This document shows positions 44,345 to 54,105 of a stretch of DNA of 64,000 nt, piece after piece (positions within the stretch are counted from its first letter, which is position 1; every line of letters starts with the position of its first letter). This stretch comes from Anodontia alba (lineage: Eukaryota; Mollusca; Bivalvia; Lucinida; Lucinidae): contig OZ024828.1 of assembly GCA_964016985.1 (NCBI GenBank), positions 87,746,308 to 87,810,307 on the forward strand. The letters are read 5' to 3'. The notes beneath the pieces are model-generated. The model ran no database searches, was not told where the DNA came from, and saw only the letters and a program-made list of their open reading frames with translations. The translations under genes were made by a program, and so were the position numbers.

Positions 44345-44713
44345 AGAGATCTCATGTCAAAATTTCGAGATAATAAGTCGAAATTTCAAGACTTTAAGTC
44401 GAAATTTCGAGTTATTAAGTCGAAATTTCGAGCTATTAAGTTGAAATTTCAAGATATTAAGTCGAAATTTCGAGTTATTAAGTCGAAATTTCGGGATAAT
44501 ATGTCGACACTTCAACATAATAAGTCGAAATTTCGAGATCTTATGTCGAAATATGGAGATAATAAGTCGAAATTTCGAGTTATTAAGTCGAAATTTCGAG
44601 TTATTAAGTCGAAATTTTGACATATTATATCGAAATTTCGAGATAGTAAGTAGAAATTTCGAGATACCTATCAACAGAAATAAAAGTATATGTGGCCCTA
44701 ATGCCCTTTCGTA
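44345..44713. repeat. Right arm of a tandem-repeat foldback element (21-bp units)
   Basis: About 14 tandem units of the 21-bp type GTTATTAAGTCGAAATTTCGA. Each unit contains the self-complementary CGAAATTTCG. The unique head at 44660-44713 is the inverse of 36961-37015. The 21-bp period keeps frames open on both strands (7-residue KSKFRVI repeats), an artefact rather than a protein. Confidence 0.9.
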
Positions 44714-45127
44714 TTTTATCAAAGGCATTGCCATTTTGAATATTTAATGAGGTTATAAACGTTTCAAAATATTAAATAAAATCTCCTTTATGACAGAAAC
44801 TTGTGAGGTTTTCAAGCAATATATATCTACAGAAGAACCTATATACACAAATATAGAGCTAAGCTATTGTTACAAATATTATTTATTCAGATTTTGCATA
44901 TTCTATTAATGCTTCGTGATGTCATAAAGCCTCATTAATATTCAAAATAGCGGTACTCATAAAAGCGTTGTTAAACTCTTCAAACATCGGTAACTTTCTT
45001 ATTTTTTCATCCGATTTTGATCAAATTTGCATCCAAATACAAGGTTTCAAGCGTAAAGATCTTTCATCATTTGCATTCTTCACCAACCTCGCTTTTTCCT
45101 TTAAGCGCTCCATATGCTAAATAATCA
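44714..45127. other. Unassigned spacer
   Basis: TTTGAATATT-type phrases near 44730 and 44930 form a weak inverse pair (AAAGGCATTGCCATTTTGAA and its relative). No gene. Confidence 0.35.
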
Positions 45128-45252
45128 CATCACGAAAACACGCCTATTCAAATGTATTGAAAATTTCACCACCAAAAACTAAAAGTTTTTAGATAAAAAT
45201 TCTGATATTTTTTCATATTTCTGCTCAAAACATAGATTGTGGTTACTCGTTA
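45128..45252 (+). mobile_element. Foldback MITE, GAACCGCC family, left half only
   Basis: CATCACG start and left arm complete up to GATTGTGGTTACTCGTTA, where family similarity ends inside the palindrome. The right half is absent. Confidence 0.85.
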
Positions 45253-45473
45253 ATTTAGAAGTATAGAGTAAGATGAACGAATATTTATTAGGTTAAATAT
45301 GATATCAGAAATTCATTAAATTCAAAATTTTTGAAAATGAAACATTGAGTCAAATGGGGCTTTGACTAAAATCCACCCCTCCCTCTCCACACCACTACCC
45401 CAACACCATTACCACCGAATCACTTCGGATCCGCCCCTGGTACATGTAAATAGTTCTGTTTTCTTAACCCTTA
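45253..45473. other. Short unassigned spacer
   Basis: Pyrimidine- and C-rich stretch near 45370-45430; nothing recognised. Confidence 0.35.
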
Positions 45474-46040
45474 AACTGCCAATCACAACAATTTGTCATC
45501 TGCTTGTGATTTTAACAGTCATTTTTGGAAACAGTGTGGACCCAGTCTGCTCCTCTAGGAGCAGTCTGATCAGGGACCACACTGTTTGCCTGTTTGTTTG
45601 TTTGTTTGATTTGGGCTTAACGTCGCTTTCAACCTTTTTCAGTCATATCGCGACGGTGTCTGGATGTAGCAGGGAGCTCAATGCTCACTTTTAGAGTGCT
45701 GCCTCACTGAAATATCACTCCCCAGACACTTTGACATGATATTCCACCCAGTCACATTATACTGACACTGAGCTGACCAGTTCTAGCTCTACTTTCTTAA
45801 TGCTGAGCGCCAAGCGAAAGAGCAGCTAGTACCATTTTTAAAGTCTTTGGTATGACCCGGCCGGGGATCGAACCCGCAACCTCCCGGTCACAAAGCGGAC
45901 GCTCTACCACTGAGCCACTGTGCCGGTTACTGTTTGCCTGTATGCAAAAATAGGTTTGAAAAGTTTGCAAGAATATTCAACAGACGATATAAACAGACGA
46001 CATTTTGAGATGCAGGTTTTCTTGGCATTTTAAGGGTTAA
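45474..46040. mobile_element. piggyBac-like MITE interrupted by a SINE
   Basis: TTAA edges (45474-45477, 46037-46040), termini CCCTTAAACTGCCAA and TTGGCATTTTAAGGG, hairpin GGACCCAGTCTGCTCC with its inverse. Same family as 28375-28613. The SINE 45594-45928 sits in its right arm. Confidence 0.88.
45594..45928 (-). mobile_element. tRNA-derived SINE, third family, 13-bp target duplication
   Basis: On the minus strand the head reads CACAGTGGCTCAGTGGTAG (A box) then TGCGGGTTCGATCCCC (B box). The ~220-bp body has CTAGCTGCTCTTTCGCTTGG. The tail is CAAACAAACAAA. Perfect 13-bp duplication ACTGTTTGCCTGT at 45581-45593 and 45929-45941. Confidence 0.93.
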
Positions 46041-46640
46041 GCATTTGGCACGTTCAGGTATTGTAAATACCGTGTTCGTTACTTTCTGCTTGTTACATCG
46101 ATTTTCTCTAGCTTTTCTATTAATCTTTCACAATTTGATACAGCTTGCAGACCTAATAAGATCTTACGACCTAAGTAATGGTTAAAATATTTATAAGGTC
46201 AAATTTAAATCCTATTTCGTGCGATATTATCGAACCAATACCTACCTAACGCTATATTCAATAAGCTATTATAGATTCCTTCAGGGACGCGTGAAAAATG
46301 AGAGAAATTGTGTTGCCGGAAATTTGCATGGTATCAAAACAGTGTGTTTGTTAGTTTACAAGTGATTTTTATGTCGTTATCCATGGCTCAACTAAGCCTT
46401 CTTATGTAAAATAGGACCTTAGAGTAAATGGGAATACAAATGGATCTTCTAGTTATAAGCCCGCACATACATGTATGTACAATCCGTTCAAGTGTTCGTC
46501 CATCATCATTATATTATACAGTGTCTGCGAAAGTTGAGTGCCTTGGTGAGATTGCATGGAAATATACACTGTTCTGGGATTATACTGTTCTAATTTACGC
46601 TAATTTCATTTTCATGTGACCAAGTCGGTGTGCAACACAA
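46041..46640. other. Unassigned spacer
   Basis: No gene or repeat recognised. Confidence 0.35.
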
Positions 46641-46642
46641 TA

Positions 46643-46822
46643 AAATGGACCTTCCGCCATATGCGGACAATTAAGACGATGATCAGCATGCGCATTCGCG
46701 TTTTCTGAGCAGGGCATTCATTAAACGTTTACAGAATCAATAGAAGTTATATAAATTGTCAAAGAATAGACACTCTTGATCAGACTGTATGGCTGTGCAG
46801 GCTGGTCTGGACTTTCAATGTA
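46643..46822. repeat. GATCAG-palindrome repeat, decayed copy
   Basis: CATATGCGGACAATTAAGAC, GATCAGCATGCGCATTCGCG, CTTGATCAGACTGTATGG in the family order. A foldback MITE inserted at its right end. Confidence 0.65.
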
Positions 46823-46823
46823 C

Positions 46824-47101
46824 CATTACGAAAACCCGCCTATTCAAATATATAGAAAATTTCACCTCCAAAAATTGAAAATTTTCAGATAAAAAAACTC
46901 TGATCTTTTTTCATATTTCTGCTCAAAACATAGATTGTGGTACTCGTTAAAACCGCCTCGGCGGGGCGGTTCTAACGAGTACCAACAATCTATGTTTTTG
47001 AGCAAAAATAAGAAAAATACTGTATACCCCTGTAAACCCAATTTTTCCATATAAAAGTGGGATTTAAGGGGTCAAAATTATATAGACATGTCTTCGTGAT
47101 G
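46824..47101 (+). mobile_element. Foldback MITE, GAACCGCC family
   Basis: CATTACG start, CGTGATG end, palindrome at about 46937-46986 with two mismatches, c on both flanks. Confidence 0.9.
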
Positions 47102-47220
47102 CGTATATGACATAATGGGCTTTTTTCCCTCGTTAAGGATAATTTAGTTTTCATGTAATGTTTTCGTATAAAATAAAAGTAAATTCGATAATATTTAAAC
47201 CTTTACCACTAACTGGGCTA

Positions 47221-47312
47221 CTGCAGCAGACGACACAATTACATCAGTTTGTCGTCTGCTGATTGTACTGCAGCAGACGACACAATTACATCAGTTTGTC
47301 GTCTGCTGATTG
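47221..47312. repeat. Two tandem 47-bp hairpins
   Basis: CTGCAGCAGACGACACAATT ... TTGTCGTCTGCTGATTG occurs twice in direct succession. GCAGACGACA / TGTCGTCTGC pairs within each unit. The stem is the same GCAGACGAC phrase found at the subtermini of the TTAA-type MITEs. Confidence 0.85.
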
Positions 47313-47430
47313 ATTTAGTTTAGGTTTTACGGCCAAGTCGACCCATTAGGGTCATGACAAGCCGGTCAGTTTACCTGACGACACTTTTACCTGAGCAAGT
47401 TTAGTCCTCTAAGCGTTTAACCGGTATTTA
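47313..47430 (-). repeat. tRNA-SINE 3' fragment
   Basis: GTTTTACGGCCAAGTCGACC, AGTTTACCTGACGACAC and CCTCTAAGCGTTTAACCGG match the 3' half of the 17261-17561 SINE. A matching short piece in the opposite orientation (CTGGCGAAAGAATGTGC, TACTGGTTAACC) lies at 47850-47892, beyond the foldback element. Confidence 0.75.
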
Positions 47431-47470
47431 TGATTGCTTGTCACAATAGGAAACATACCAAAACTAGATG

Positions 47471-47823
47471 GACATGTTGTGTGATCACAACTGTGATCAT
47501 GTATTCTAACATAATATATGAAAACATATTACAACTTTAGTTAAATATACAACATTATCATAATGTCAAAACATACATTGTGGGGAAGCCAGATTAAGAT
47601 TTATCTGTCTTTATGGCGGGTTCTGACGATCCCCACAGCATGAAAAGTTGTTATGATGAGGTGAAGTAATTTTTGAAGTAACTTTTGAAGTAATTGTGAA
47701 ATATGATCACATGTGATGTATGTTTTGACATTATGATTATTTTGTATGTTTAACTAAAGTTGTAATATGTTTTCATATATTATGTTAGAATACATGATCA
47801 CAGTTGTGATCACACAACATGTC
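47471..47823. mobile_element. Foldback element with ~110-bp terminal inverted repeats
   Basis: GACATGTTGTGTGATCACAA at the left end is mirrored at the right end, and the inversion continues through ACATAATATATGAAAACATA and ATAATGTCAAAACATACAT. The unique middle (47583-47708) includes GTGGGGAAGCC / GATCCCCACA. No ORF; superfamily unknown. Confidence 0.9.
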
Positions 47824-48022
47824 AAAAACGAAATGTATGCCTGTTTGTTTGCCAGTTCCTGGCGAAAGAATGTGCATATACTGGTTAACCCATGGACATT
47901 TTTCTATTATTAGATCGACGTACGCTATAAGTTATTTAAGGCTATGAGACACACGTGGTAAATTTAATTTTCCGCCATTTTATACAGGTGACATAACTTT
48001 ATTTCACTGCAGCTGATGTTAG

Positions 48023-48302
48023 CATTACGAAAACAACCTATTCAAATATACTGAAAATTTTACCATCAAAAAATGAAAAAAAAGATCAAATAAAAATTCT
48101 TATAGTTTTCATATTTCTGCTCAATTTATAGATAGTGGGTACCCGTTAGAACCGCCTCGCCGAGGCGGTTCTAACGAGTACCCAAAATCTATGTTTTTGA
48201 GCAGAAGTAAGAAAAATAATATAGACCCCTGTAAACTCCAGTTTTACTATATAAAAGCGGGGTTTAGGGGGGTCAAAATTATATAGGCGTGTTTTCGTGA
48301 TA
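48023..48302 (+). mobile_element. Foldback MITE, GAACCGCC family, tandem copy 1 of 3
   Basis: CATTACG start, CGTGATA end, palindrome at about 48134-48182, g on both flanks. Followed by a 144-bp flank that is repeated after the next copy. Confidence 0.9.
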
Positions 48303-48446
48303 GTATCGTGTGGCGACTGTAAAATAAAGTCTTCCCGTACTTCACCAAAGTGCAGATGATATTTTTTTTTTTATTATTTCCTTTAGGAACATTGACCCCA
48401 ATCTGGTTACTTTGAAAATCGAATGCCGCAGAAGTCGGTGCTAGAG

Positions 48447-48726
48447 CATTACGAAAACACGCCTATTTAAATAATAAGAAAATTTCACCACCAAAAACTA
48501 AAAAAAAATTCAGATAAAAAACTGATGTTTTTCATATTTCTGCTCAAGACATAGATTGTGGGTATTCGTTAGAACCGCCTCGCCGAGGCGGTTCTAACGA
48601 GTACCCACAATCTATGTTTTTGAGCAGAAATAAGAAAAAATAATATAGACCCATGCAAACCCCAGTTTTACTGTATAAAAGTGGGGTTTAAGGGGGCCAA
48701 AATTATATAGGCGTGTTTTCGTGATA
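48447..48726 (+). mobile_element. Foldback MITE, GAACCGCC family, tandem copy 2 of 3
   Basis: CATTACG start, CGTGATA end (same A variant as copy 1), g on both flanks. The downstream flank (GAATCGTGTGGCGACTGTAA ... CATAAGTCGGTGCTAG) repeats that of copy 1. Confidence 0.92.
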
Positions 48727-48862
48727 GAATCGTGTGGCGACTGTAAAAAAAAGTCTTCCCGTACTTCACCATAGTGCAGATGATATTTTTTATTTCCTTT
48801 AGGAACATTGACCCCAATCTTGTTACTTTGAAAATCGAATGCTGCATAAGTCGGTGCTAGGG

Positions 48863-49142
48863 CATTACGAAAACACGCCTATTTAAATATATAGAAAATT
48901 TCACCACCAAAAACTAAAATAAAAATTCAGATAAAAAACTGATGTTTTTCATATTTCTGTTCAAGACATAGATTGTGGGTACTCGTTAGAACCGCCTCGC
49001 AGAGGCGGTTCTAACGAGTACCCACAATCTATGTTTTTGACCAGAAATAAGTAAAAAATGTTTACCCCTGTAAACCCCAGTTTTACTATTATAAGAGTGG
49101 GGTTTAAGGGGGTCAAAATTATATAGGCGTGTTTTCGTGATG
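48863..49142 (+). mobile_element. Foldback MITE, GAACCGCC family, tandem copy 3 of 3
   Basis: CATTACG start, CGTGATG end, palindrome with a CGCAGAGG loop, g on both flanks. Right flank is unique, related to 54540-54640 (GACTCAATAAAACC-type phrase). Confidence 0.92.
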
Positions 49143-49287
49143 GCGCGTATGCAGCCTCGCAAATTACATAGCTGCATAGGAAGAGGCTTAATAAAACCGA
49201 GTCTCTGATCATGATTTTCTTTCTTTTATGTTCTTTCTAAAGGCAACCTTTAAGATTTTTATTATTACTGTTTACCTTCCAACATAC

Positions 49288-49565
49288 CATCACGAAAACA
49301 TACCTATATATTTTGACCCCCTTAAACCCCACTTTTATGTAGTAAAACTGGGGTTTACAGGGGTATCAATTATTTTTATTATTTCTGCTCAAAAAATAGA
49401 TTGTGGGTATTCGTTAGAACCGCCTCGTCGAGGCGGTTCTAACGAGTACCCACAATCTATGTTTTGAGCAGAAATATGAAAAATATCAGAATTTTTATTT
49501 GAAAAAATTGCTATTTTTTGGTGGTAAAATTTTCAGTGTATTTAAATAGGCGTGTTTTCGTAATG
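49288..49565 (-). mobile_element. Foldback MITE, GAACCGCC family, minus copy
   Basis: CATCACG start, CGTAATG end, palindrome at about 49404-49454. Flanks c and a. Opposite orientation to the preceding triplet. Confidence 0.9.
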
Positions 49566-49570
49566 AAGTC

Positions 49571-49676
49571 CCTTCTGGAAAGAGGTCTACTCTAAAAGAA
49601 AAGAATTTGCTCCCACTGGGATCAGTTTTTATCCTTTTAGAGTAGACCTCTTCTCAGAAAGGGAAACTCAATTTAA
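49571..49676. repeat. CTAAAAGGAAAG palindromic repeat
   Basis: GGTCTACTCTAAAAGAAAAG and the inverse TCCTTTTAGAGTAGACCTC meet around GCTCCCACTGGGATC. Good foldback copy. Confidence 0.8.
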
Positions 49677-50317
49677 ACAGAGTTCATTGCCCTCAAGGGG
49701 TCGTTTCTGTTTAGAATCTATTTACGTTTGAAAGTGCATCCATTTCCCTAAATGTCGGGAGACCTTTATTTCTGGATCCAGAAGGTGAATGTAAGATGTC
49801 AGGAAAATGCAAACCGGAATTCCACTTGAACGTTGGAATACCAATTGGACGTATGAATTCTTATGCAACAGAAAAAGTAAACTGTCAGCTCAGTGGCTCT
49901 TTCTTTGACGTTTAAGAGCATTATCTCTCGAATTTTGAATACAGTGTTTATAGTAGCTTCAGTGACGAATGCATATGCATGAGGAAAATATAAACAAACG
50001 GAACTAATTACATATGATATATCAATACGTCATCGTTATTGCTACTAGTGAAATTGCTACCAATGAAGGCGTACCTCTCGTCAGCGTTGGCTTCTGCCAA
50101 AATCTTGGAAGGCCTATAAAACGCATATATGTATCGCTCTATGCAAAGTAATTATTAGAATTACTACAGTTAAGACTTTCACGAATTTCTCAAAAAATAA
50201 TCCGTCATTTTAGTACCTTTGGCACATTGGTTTATATATGATATTACGTCGTCCTGTGTAGAAACATTGGTGATGTTCGGGCTCGTTGATCAGATTACCT
50301 CAAATATTCTACGTTAG
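49677..50317. other. Unassigned spacer
   Basis: No gene or repeat recognised. Confidence 0.35.
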
Positions 50318-50430
50318 CCCAGCGGGCACGCACCGTTGAGATAAAGTTGCATTTACCTCCATGCAGACGTCATGACGTTGCTCTGACGTTAATTAATGCG
50401 ACGTTGTATAAAAGCCATGTGCCCGCTGGG
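50318..50430. mobile_element. Short foldback element, CCCAGCGGGCAC termini
   Basis: A 113-bp element with perfect 12-bp inverted termini CCCAGCGGGCAC / GTGCCCGCTGGG and an inner imperfect pair (GACGTCATGACGT region). CCCAG/CTGGG ends are shared with the 107-bp palindromes. No clear target duplication. Confidence 0.75.
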
Positions 50431-50630
50431 AGGGTATACCCAGTATTATATCAAGCAAACTAATGCCCACAGATGTTGTGTAAATGAGCTAAACCGCACC
50501 ATAATTATTTGTAAATAGTTAATTTGTCCTAATTAAGCATTTGTCATGTTTGACTTTGTTCAGTTTTAAGTTTATCCCTTAAGTAAAGCGTTAATCACAA
50601 CTAGAGCGGTTGGCACTTTCAAACGAGTCA
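50431..50630. other. Short unassigned spacer
   Basis: Nothing recognised. Confidence 0.3.
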
Positions 50631-50631
50631 G

Positions 50632-50825
50632 GTCTCACAGGTCTTATTGCAGGTTTTGTCGTGCACTCAGATCAGCCTATACATCCACCGAGTATGGCAA
50701 GGCTTCTCGTTTATCCTTCAATGGGAGGTTGTAGAAGGCACATGCGATCAGCGAAGACTCTGATCAGACTACGCGGATGCGCAATCTGATCTGAGTCTTC
50801 GTTGGTCGCACAAGTCTTATTGTAG
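50632..50825. repeat. GATCAG-palindrome repeat, copy
   Basis: TGCACTCAGATCAGCCTAT, then the hairpin GCGAAGACTCTGATCAGACT with inverse AATCTGATCTGAGTCTTCG and GGTCGCACAAG. Order as in 19310-19548. Confidence 0.75.
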
Positions 50826-51000
50826 GTTATATCGTCCGCTGGCTCAAATATTTGTTTTGATTTTTCAGAGAAAATAAGGCCCAGCATTTTGTGTGAATCG
50901 CCTGCCTAGCAGACATACAATGTCAAGTCTAATTTTCTCTGAAAAAATAACAATATCAATTTTAGAATGTCGTCAGCGACAAATTCGCACAACGCTTTAA
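50826..51000. mobile_element. TTAA-type palindromic MITE, diverged copy
   Basis: TCAGAGAAAATAAGGC and the inverse TAATTTTCTCTGAAAAAAT with GAATGTCGTCAGCGAC. Right TTAA 50997-51000; left end decayed. Confidence 0.65.
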
Positions 51001-51404
51001 ACACCAACCGACTATATAAACGATTATCTTCAAATGGGGACTGTTTACAATATGTTGCTGGCATTAGCAGCTTTATCAATACAAATGAAATGACCTTCAC
51101 CTCATGACACGCAAATAAATGATACAAGTATTAGCTTTCACAAAAGGCTTGGTCTACACTTGACACGCAATAAATGCTTAAGCTGATTGAAGAGTGACAG
51201 TAAAATGTCGAGTTTTATATTAATCCATCAAATAATCTCCAAAATATAATGAATCGGTGGCTGGACCATGAAATCTATGTTACATTAACCAATACTAAAG
51301 AGGTCAATATAACTTATATGTCATAGTTCAGTCACAGTCTTTTATCTTAGTATCGCGAACACAATTTCAAAATAAACTTTTCGTATTTTTCTTCTGTATT
51401 TCAG
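51001..51404. other. Upstream flank or 5' intron of the mGluR gene
   Basis: AT-rich, no coding. It ends in a pyrimidine tract, TTTTTCTTCTGTATTTCAG (AG at 51403-51404), a good splice acceptor. This suggests the first coding exon starts at 51405 and that earlier non-coding exon(s) and the promoter lie further upstream. Confidence 0.5.
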
Positions 51405-51685
51405 GACATTGTTATGGTGACCAAAAAGAGTTTCGACATAAAGATGCCTTCTAGTGACCATATATCTTGCATAAACCATGGATCTTATTTACTAATTTGA
51501 CCAAATATAAACCAAAAATATTTTAATTGAAAACCAAAACCTGAATATTTTGTATGTTATGGAATTATAATTATGGAAAATAATATTCAAGGAGCAGTGA
51601 ATTCTAGAATTCTAAAACGTAAGTGTTGTTCTGTGATCACATAAACAGCAAAATTTCTTACAAAACACGGACAACCGCTAAAATA
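51405..51685 (+). other. Probable 5' UTR of the mGluR transcript
   Basis: From the inferred acceptor to the ATG at 51686. Contains at least one short upstream ORF beginning ATGGTGACC at 51414, which could damp translation. Inference from splice signal and coding start only. Confidence 0.5.
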
Positions 51686-53090
51686 ATGTCGTTCCTTACG
51701 TGTAGTGCGCGAATTGAATTAATGAACATTGGATTGTTAGCTGTTGGATTACTATCTGCATTTGTTTGTTCCAATAACTTTTCTATGACTACTGTAAATT
51801 CATTCCCGAATGAAAATCCATCCAGTCCAGTGGTCCTTTCAGCAAACATCGACGGAACAGTAATGCTTGGTGGATTATTTCCTGTTCACCAAAAGGGAGA
51901 AGGTGACACACCCTGTGGTATCATCAATGCGGACAGGGGTATACAAAGAGTTGAAGCCATGCTTTACACCATTGACCGAATAAACGCCAATGATAGTATC
52001 TTGCCAGGTATCACACTTGGCGCTGAAATATTTGACACATGTGCAAGAGGAACGTATGCCTTGGAACAGTCTTTGGAGTATATCAGGGCTTCATTTTCAT
52101 CCCTTGATCCACAAGAATTCATTTGTGAGGATAATTCCGAAGCTAAGCCTATACATAAGTCCACCGCAGTGGCGGGCGTTATAGGAGGGTCCTACAGTTC
52201 TGTTTCAATACAAGTGGCGAATCTCTTGCGTCTTTTTAAAATACCGCAGATCAGCTATGCTTCCACGAGCGCGCAGCTGAGTGATAAAACTAGGTATGAG
52301 TACTTTGTACGGACCGTGCCACCGGACAGATTTCAAGCATTCGCCATGGTTGATATTGTCCAATATTTCAACTGGACGTACGTGTCAACAGTCGCCTCCG
52401 AAGGCGAGTATGGCGTATCAGGAATTGAGTATTTTCAACAAGAAGCAATGGCTAGAAATATTTGTCTTGCAGCAAGGATTAAGATTTCTGCAAGTGCAGG
52501 TCATCTTGACTTTGAAAATGCGATTGATGAACTAAAAAAGAAAAATAGTGCACGTGTAGTAATACTATTTCTAAGAGAAGAAGACGCAAGGGGTCTTTTA
52601 GACGCAGCGACCAGAAAGAACCTGACAGGAAAGTTTGTCTGGATAGCTGCTGATGGGTGGGGTACACAAGAAGGACCAGTCAAATACAACGAGCAAGCTG
52701 CGGAAGGAGCTTTGACCATAATATTACAATCATCTGTACTACCGGAATTCGATGAATATTTTCTTAATCTGAAACCCCTGCTAAACACCAGAAACCCATG
52801 GTTTAATGAATATTGGGAGATGGTTCATAATTGTAAATGGCCGAGCCGTAGTCATCCGATTACAGATTCCAATGTCATATTTTGCACAGGTCACGAAGTT
52901 CTAACGAGGTCCAAGTATCGCCAGGAAGCAAAAGTTCAGTTTATTTACGACGCCGTCTTGGCTATTGCGTACTCGATTGATGAAATGAGAAAAGATATGT
53001 GCCCGTCCAGAGCCAGAGAATGTAAAGCCTTAAAAACTATTGATGGTGAGACACTGTTAAAAAACTACATACTCAATATAACATTTGATG
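51686..53090 (+). CDS. mGluR: Group II-like metabotropic glutamate receptor, first coding exon
   Basis: Family C GPCR, extracellular Venus-flytrap domain. ATG 51686 has A at -3; ATG 51722 is an alternative. A hydrophobic signal segment (NIGLLAVGLLSAFVCS) follows. LGGLFPVHQKG begins the ligand-binding domain. Pocket residues expected for glutamate are present: DRGIQR, GGSYSSVS, YASTSAQLSDK, NWTYVSTVASEGEYG, AADGWGTQ, and the Lys in RQEAKVQF. Wording such as RTVPPD and the STSA stretch is closest to mGluR2/3 rather than group I or III. The Cys and Ser/Thr set suggests a functional binding site. Group II receptors couple to Gi/o and lower cAMP, usually presynaptically (family knowledge). The exon ends phase 1 at 53090 before GTAAGT and joins 58449 (D-D-G-Y). 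Neither a stop nor a frameshift is present. Confidence 0.95.
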
Positions 53091-53227
53091 GTAAGTTTAT
53101 TTTCTAGACCTTTCCCAGCAGTCACACAAAGTTGAAACAACGTCGTTTTCACAGTGATTCAGCATCCTAGATGTTGTGTCCATTAGGTTGTTCATTGAGC
53201 CCATTCATGGATTTTGAAAATGCATAT

Positions 53228-53450
53228 CATCACGAAAACATACCTATATAATTTTAACTCCCTTAAATCCAACTTTTGTATAGTAAAAACATAGATTGTG
53301 GTACTCTTTAGAACCGCCTCGGCGAGGCGGTTCTAACGAGTACCCACAATTTATGTTTTATCAGAAATATGAAAAAATATATCAGAATTTTTCTTCCGGT
53401 TTTTGGTGGTGAAATTTTCAGTATATTAGAATAGGCGTATTTCCGTACTG
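53228..53450 (-). mobile_element. Foldback MITE, GAACCGCC family, internally deleted, intronic
   Basis: CATCACG start, CGTACTG end. The region between TATAGTAAAA and ACATAGATTG is deleted, removing part of one arm. The palindrome is at about 53299-53346. Confidence 0.88.
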
Positions 53451-53667
53451 GGGTTACTGCTGAGGCTTAATAGGCTGAAAGTAGCTAGTCTAGCCCAGAA
53501 AAACTTGACACTTCAGCCGTTTTCAGCTTCTTAAGATTCATTGAGCTTAAGGGTCAGTCCTCTCAGAATATATTTGTATAGATAAAATGGTCTGTGAGAA
53601 ACGAACATTTGTCTTTATGGAGGATTGGTACCGTTTCAAAGGCGGTAAATCTGTTGAATTATTTTGT

Positions 53668-53830
53668 CTCCCATTTTAAAAAGGGGTCTTCTCTAAAAGG
53701 AAATAATTTCCGCCATTTTAAAAAGGGGTCTCCTCTAAAAGGAAAGAATTTTCAAATTCTTTCCTTTTATGGTAGATTCCTTTTCAGAAAGGACTTGTTG
53801 TTGTGCAGAAAGGCAAAGAGGAAGTCACGG
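53668..53830. repeat. CTAAAAGGAAAG palindromic repeat, partly duplicated
   Basis: CTCCCATTTTAAAAAGGGGT and CCGCCATTTTAAAAAGGGGT repeat the left arm twice. CTCTAAAAGGAAAGAATTTT is followed by the inverse AAATTCTTTCCTTTTA. Ends at GAGGAAGTCACGGC. Confidence 0.75.
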
Positions 53831-53837
53831 CGATTCC

Positions 53838-53900
53838 CCCCCCCCCTCTCCTCCCCGCCCCTCCCCCCACCCCCCCACCCCCCAACCCCCCCACCCCCCT
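53838..53900. repeat. C-rich low-complexity tract
   Basis: Runs of C broken by T and A. The proline-rich frame through it is not a gene. Confidence 0.93.
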
Positions 53901-54105
53901 GTAAAACAAGAACCGGCCAAAAAACAACCAGGTGTATATACAAAACCTATAAGTGAAGATACCCATGAAATGCCATAATTACGAAGCACTGTCTTCCTGA
54001 GAAACCAAAGGAAGGAGGGATGAGGAACAAATAAGGATAACACAAACGCAAAAAGAAGTACTGCAACAGAGGAACCGCCTTGAAAAGTCAGTAGGAAAAT
54101 GACTA

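Noticed and set aside
51623..51685. Longer N-terminal extension of the mGluR frame starting at 51623
   Set aside because: The codon at 51623 is GTG, not ATG. The extension lacks signal-peptide character; ATG 51686 has better context and precedes the hydrophobic segment.
53784..54043. Proline- or glycine-rich frames through the C-rich tract
   Set aside because: Generated by a homopolymer-like C tract; no conserved protein features.
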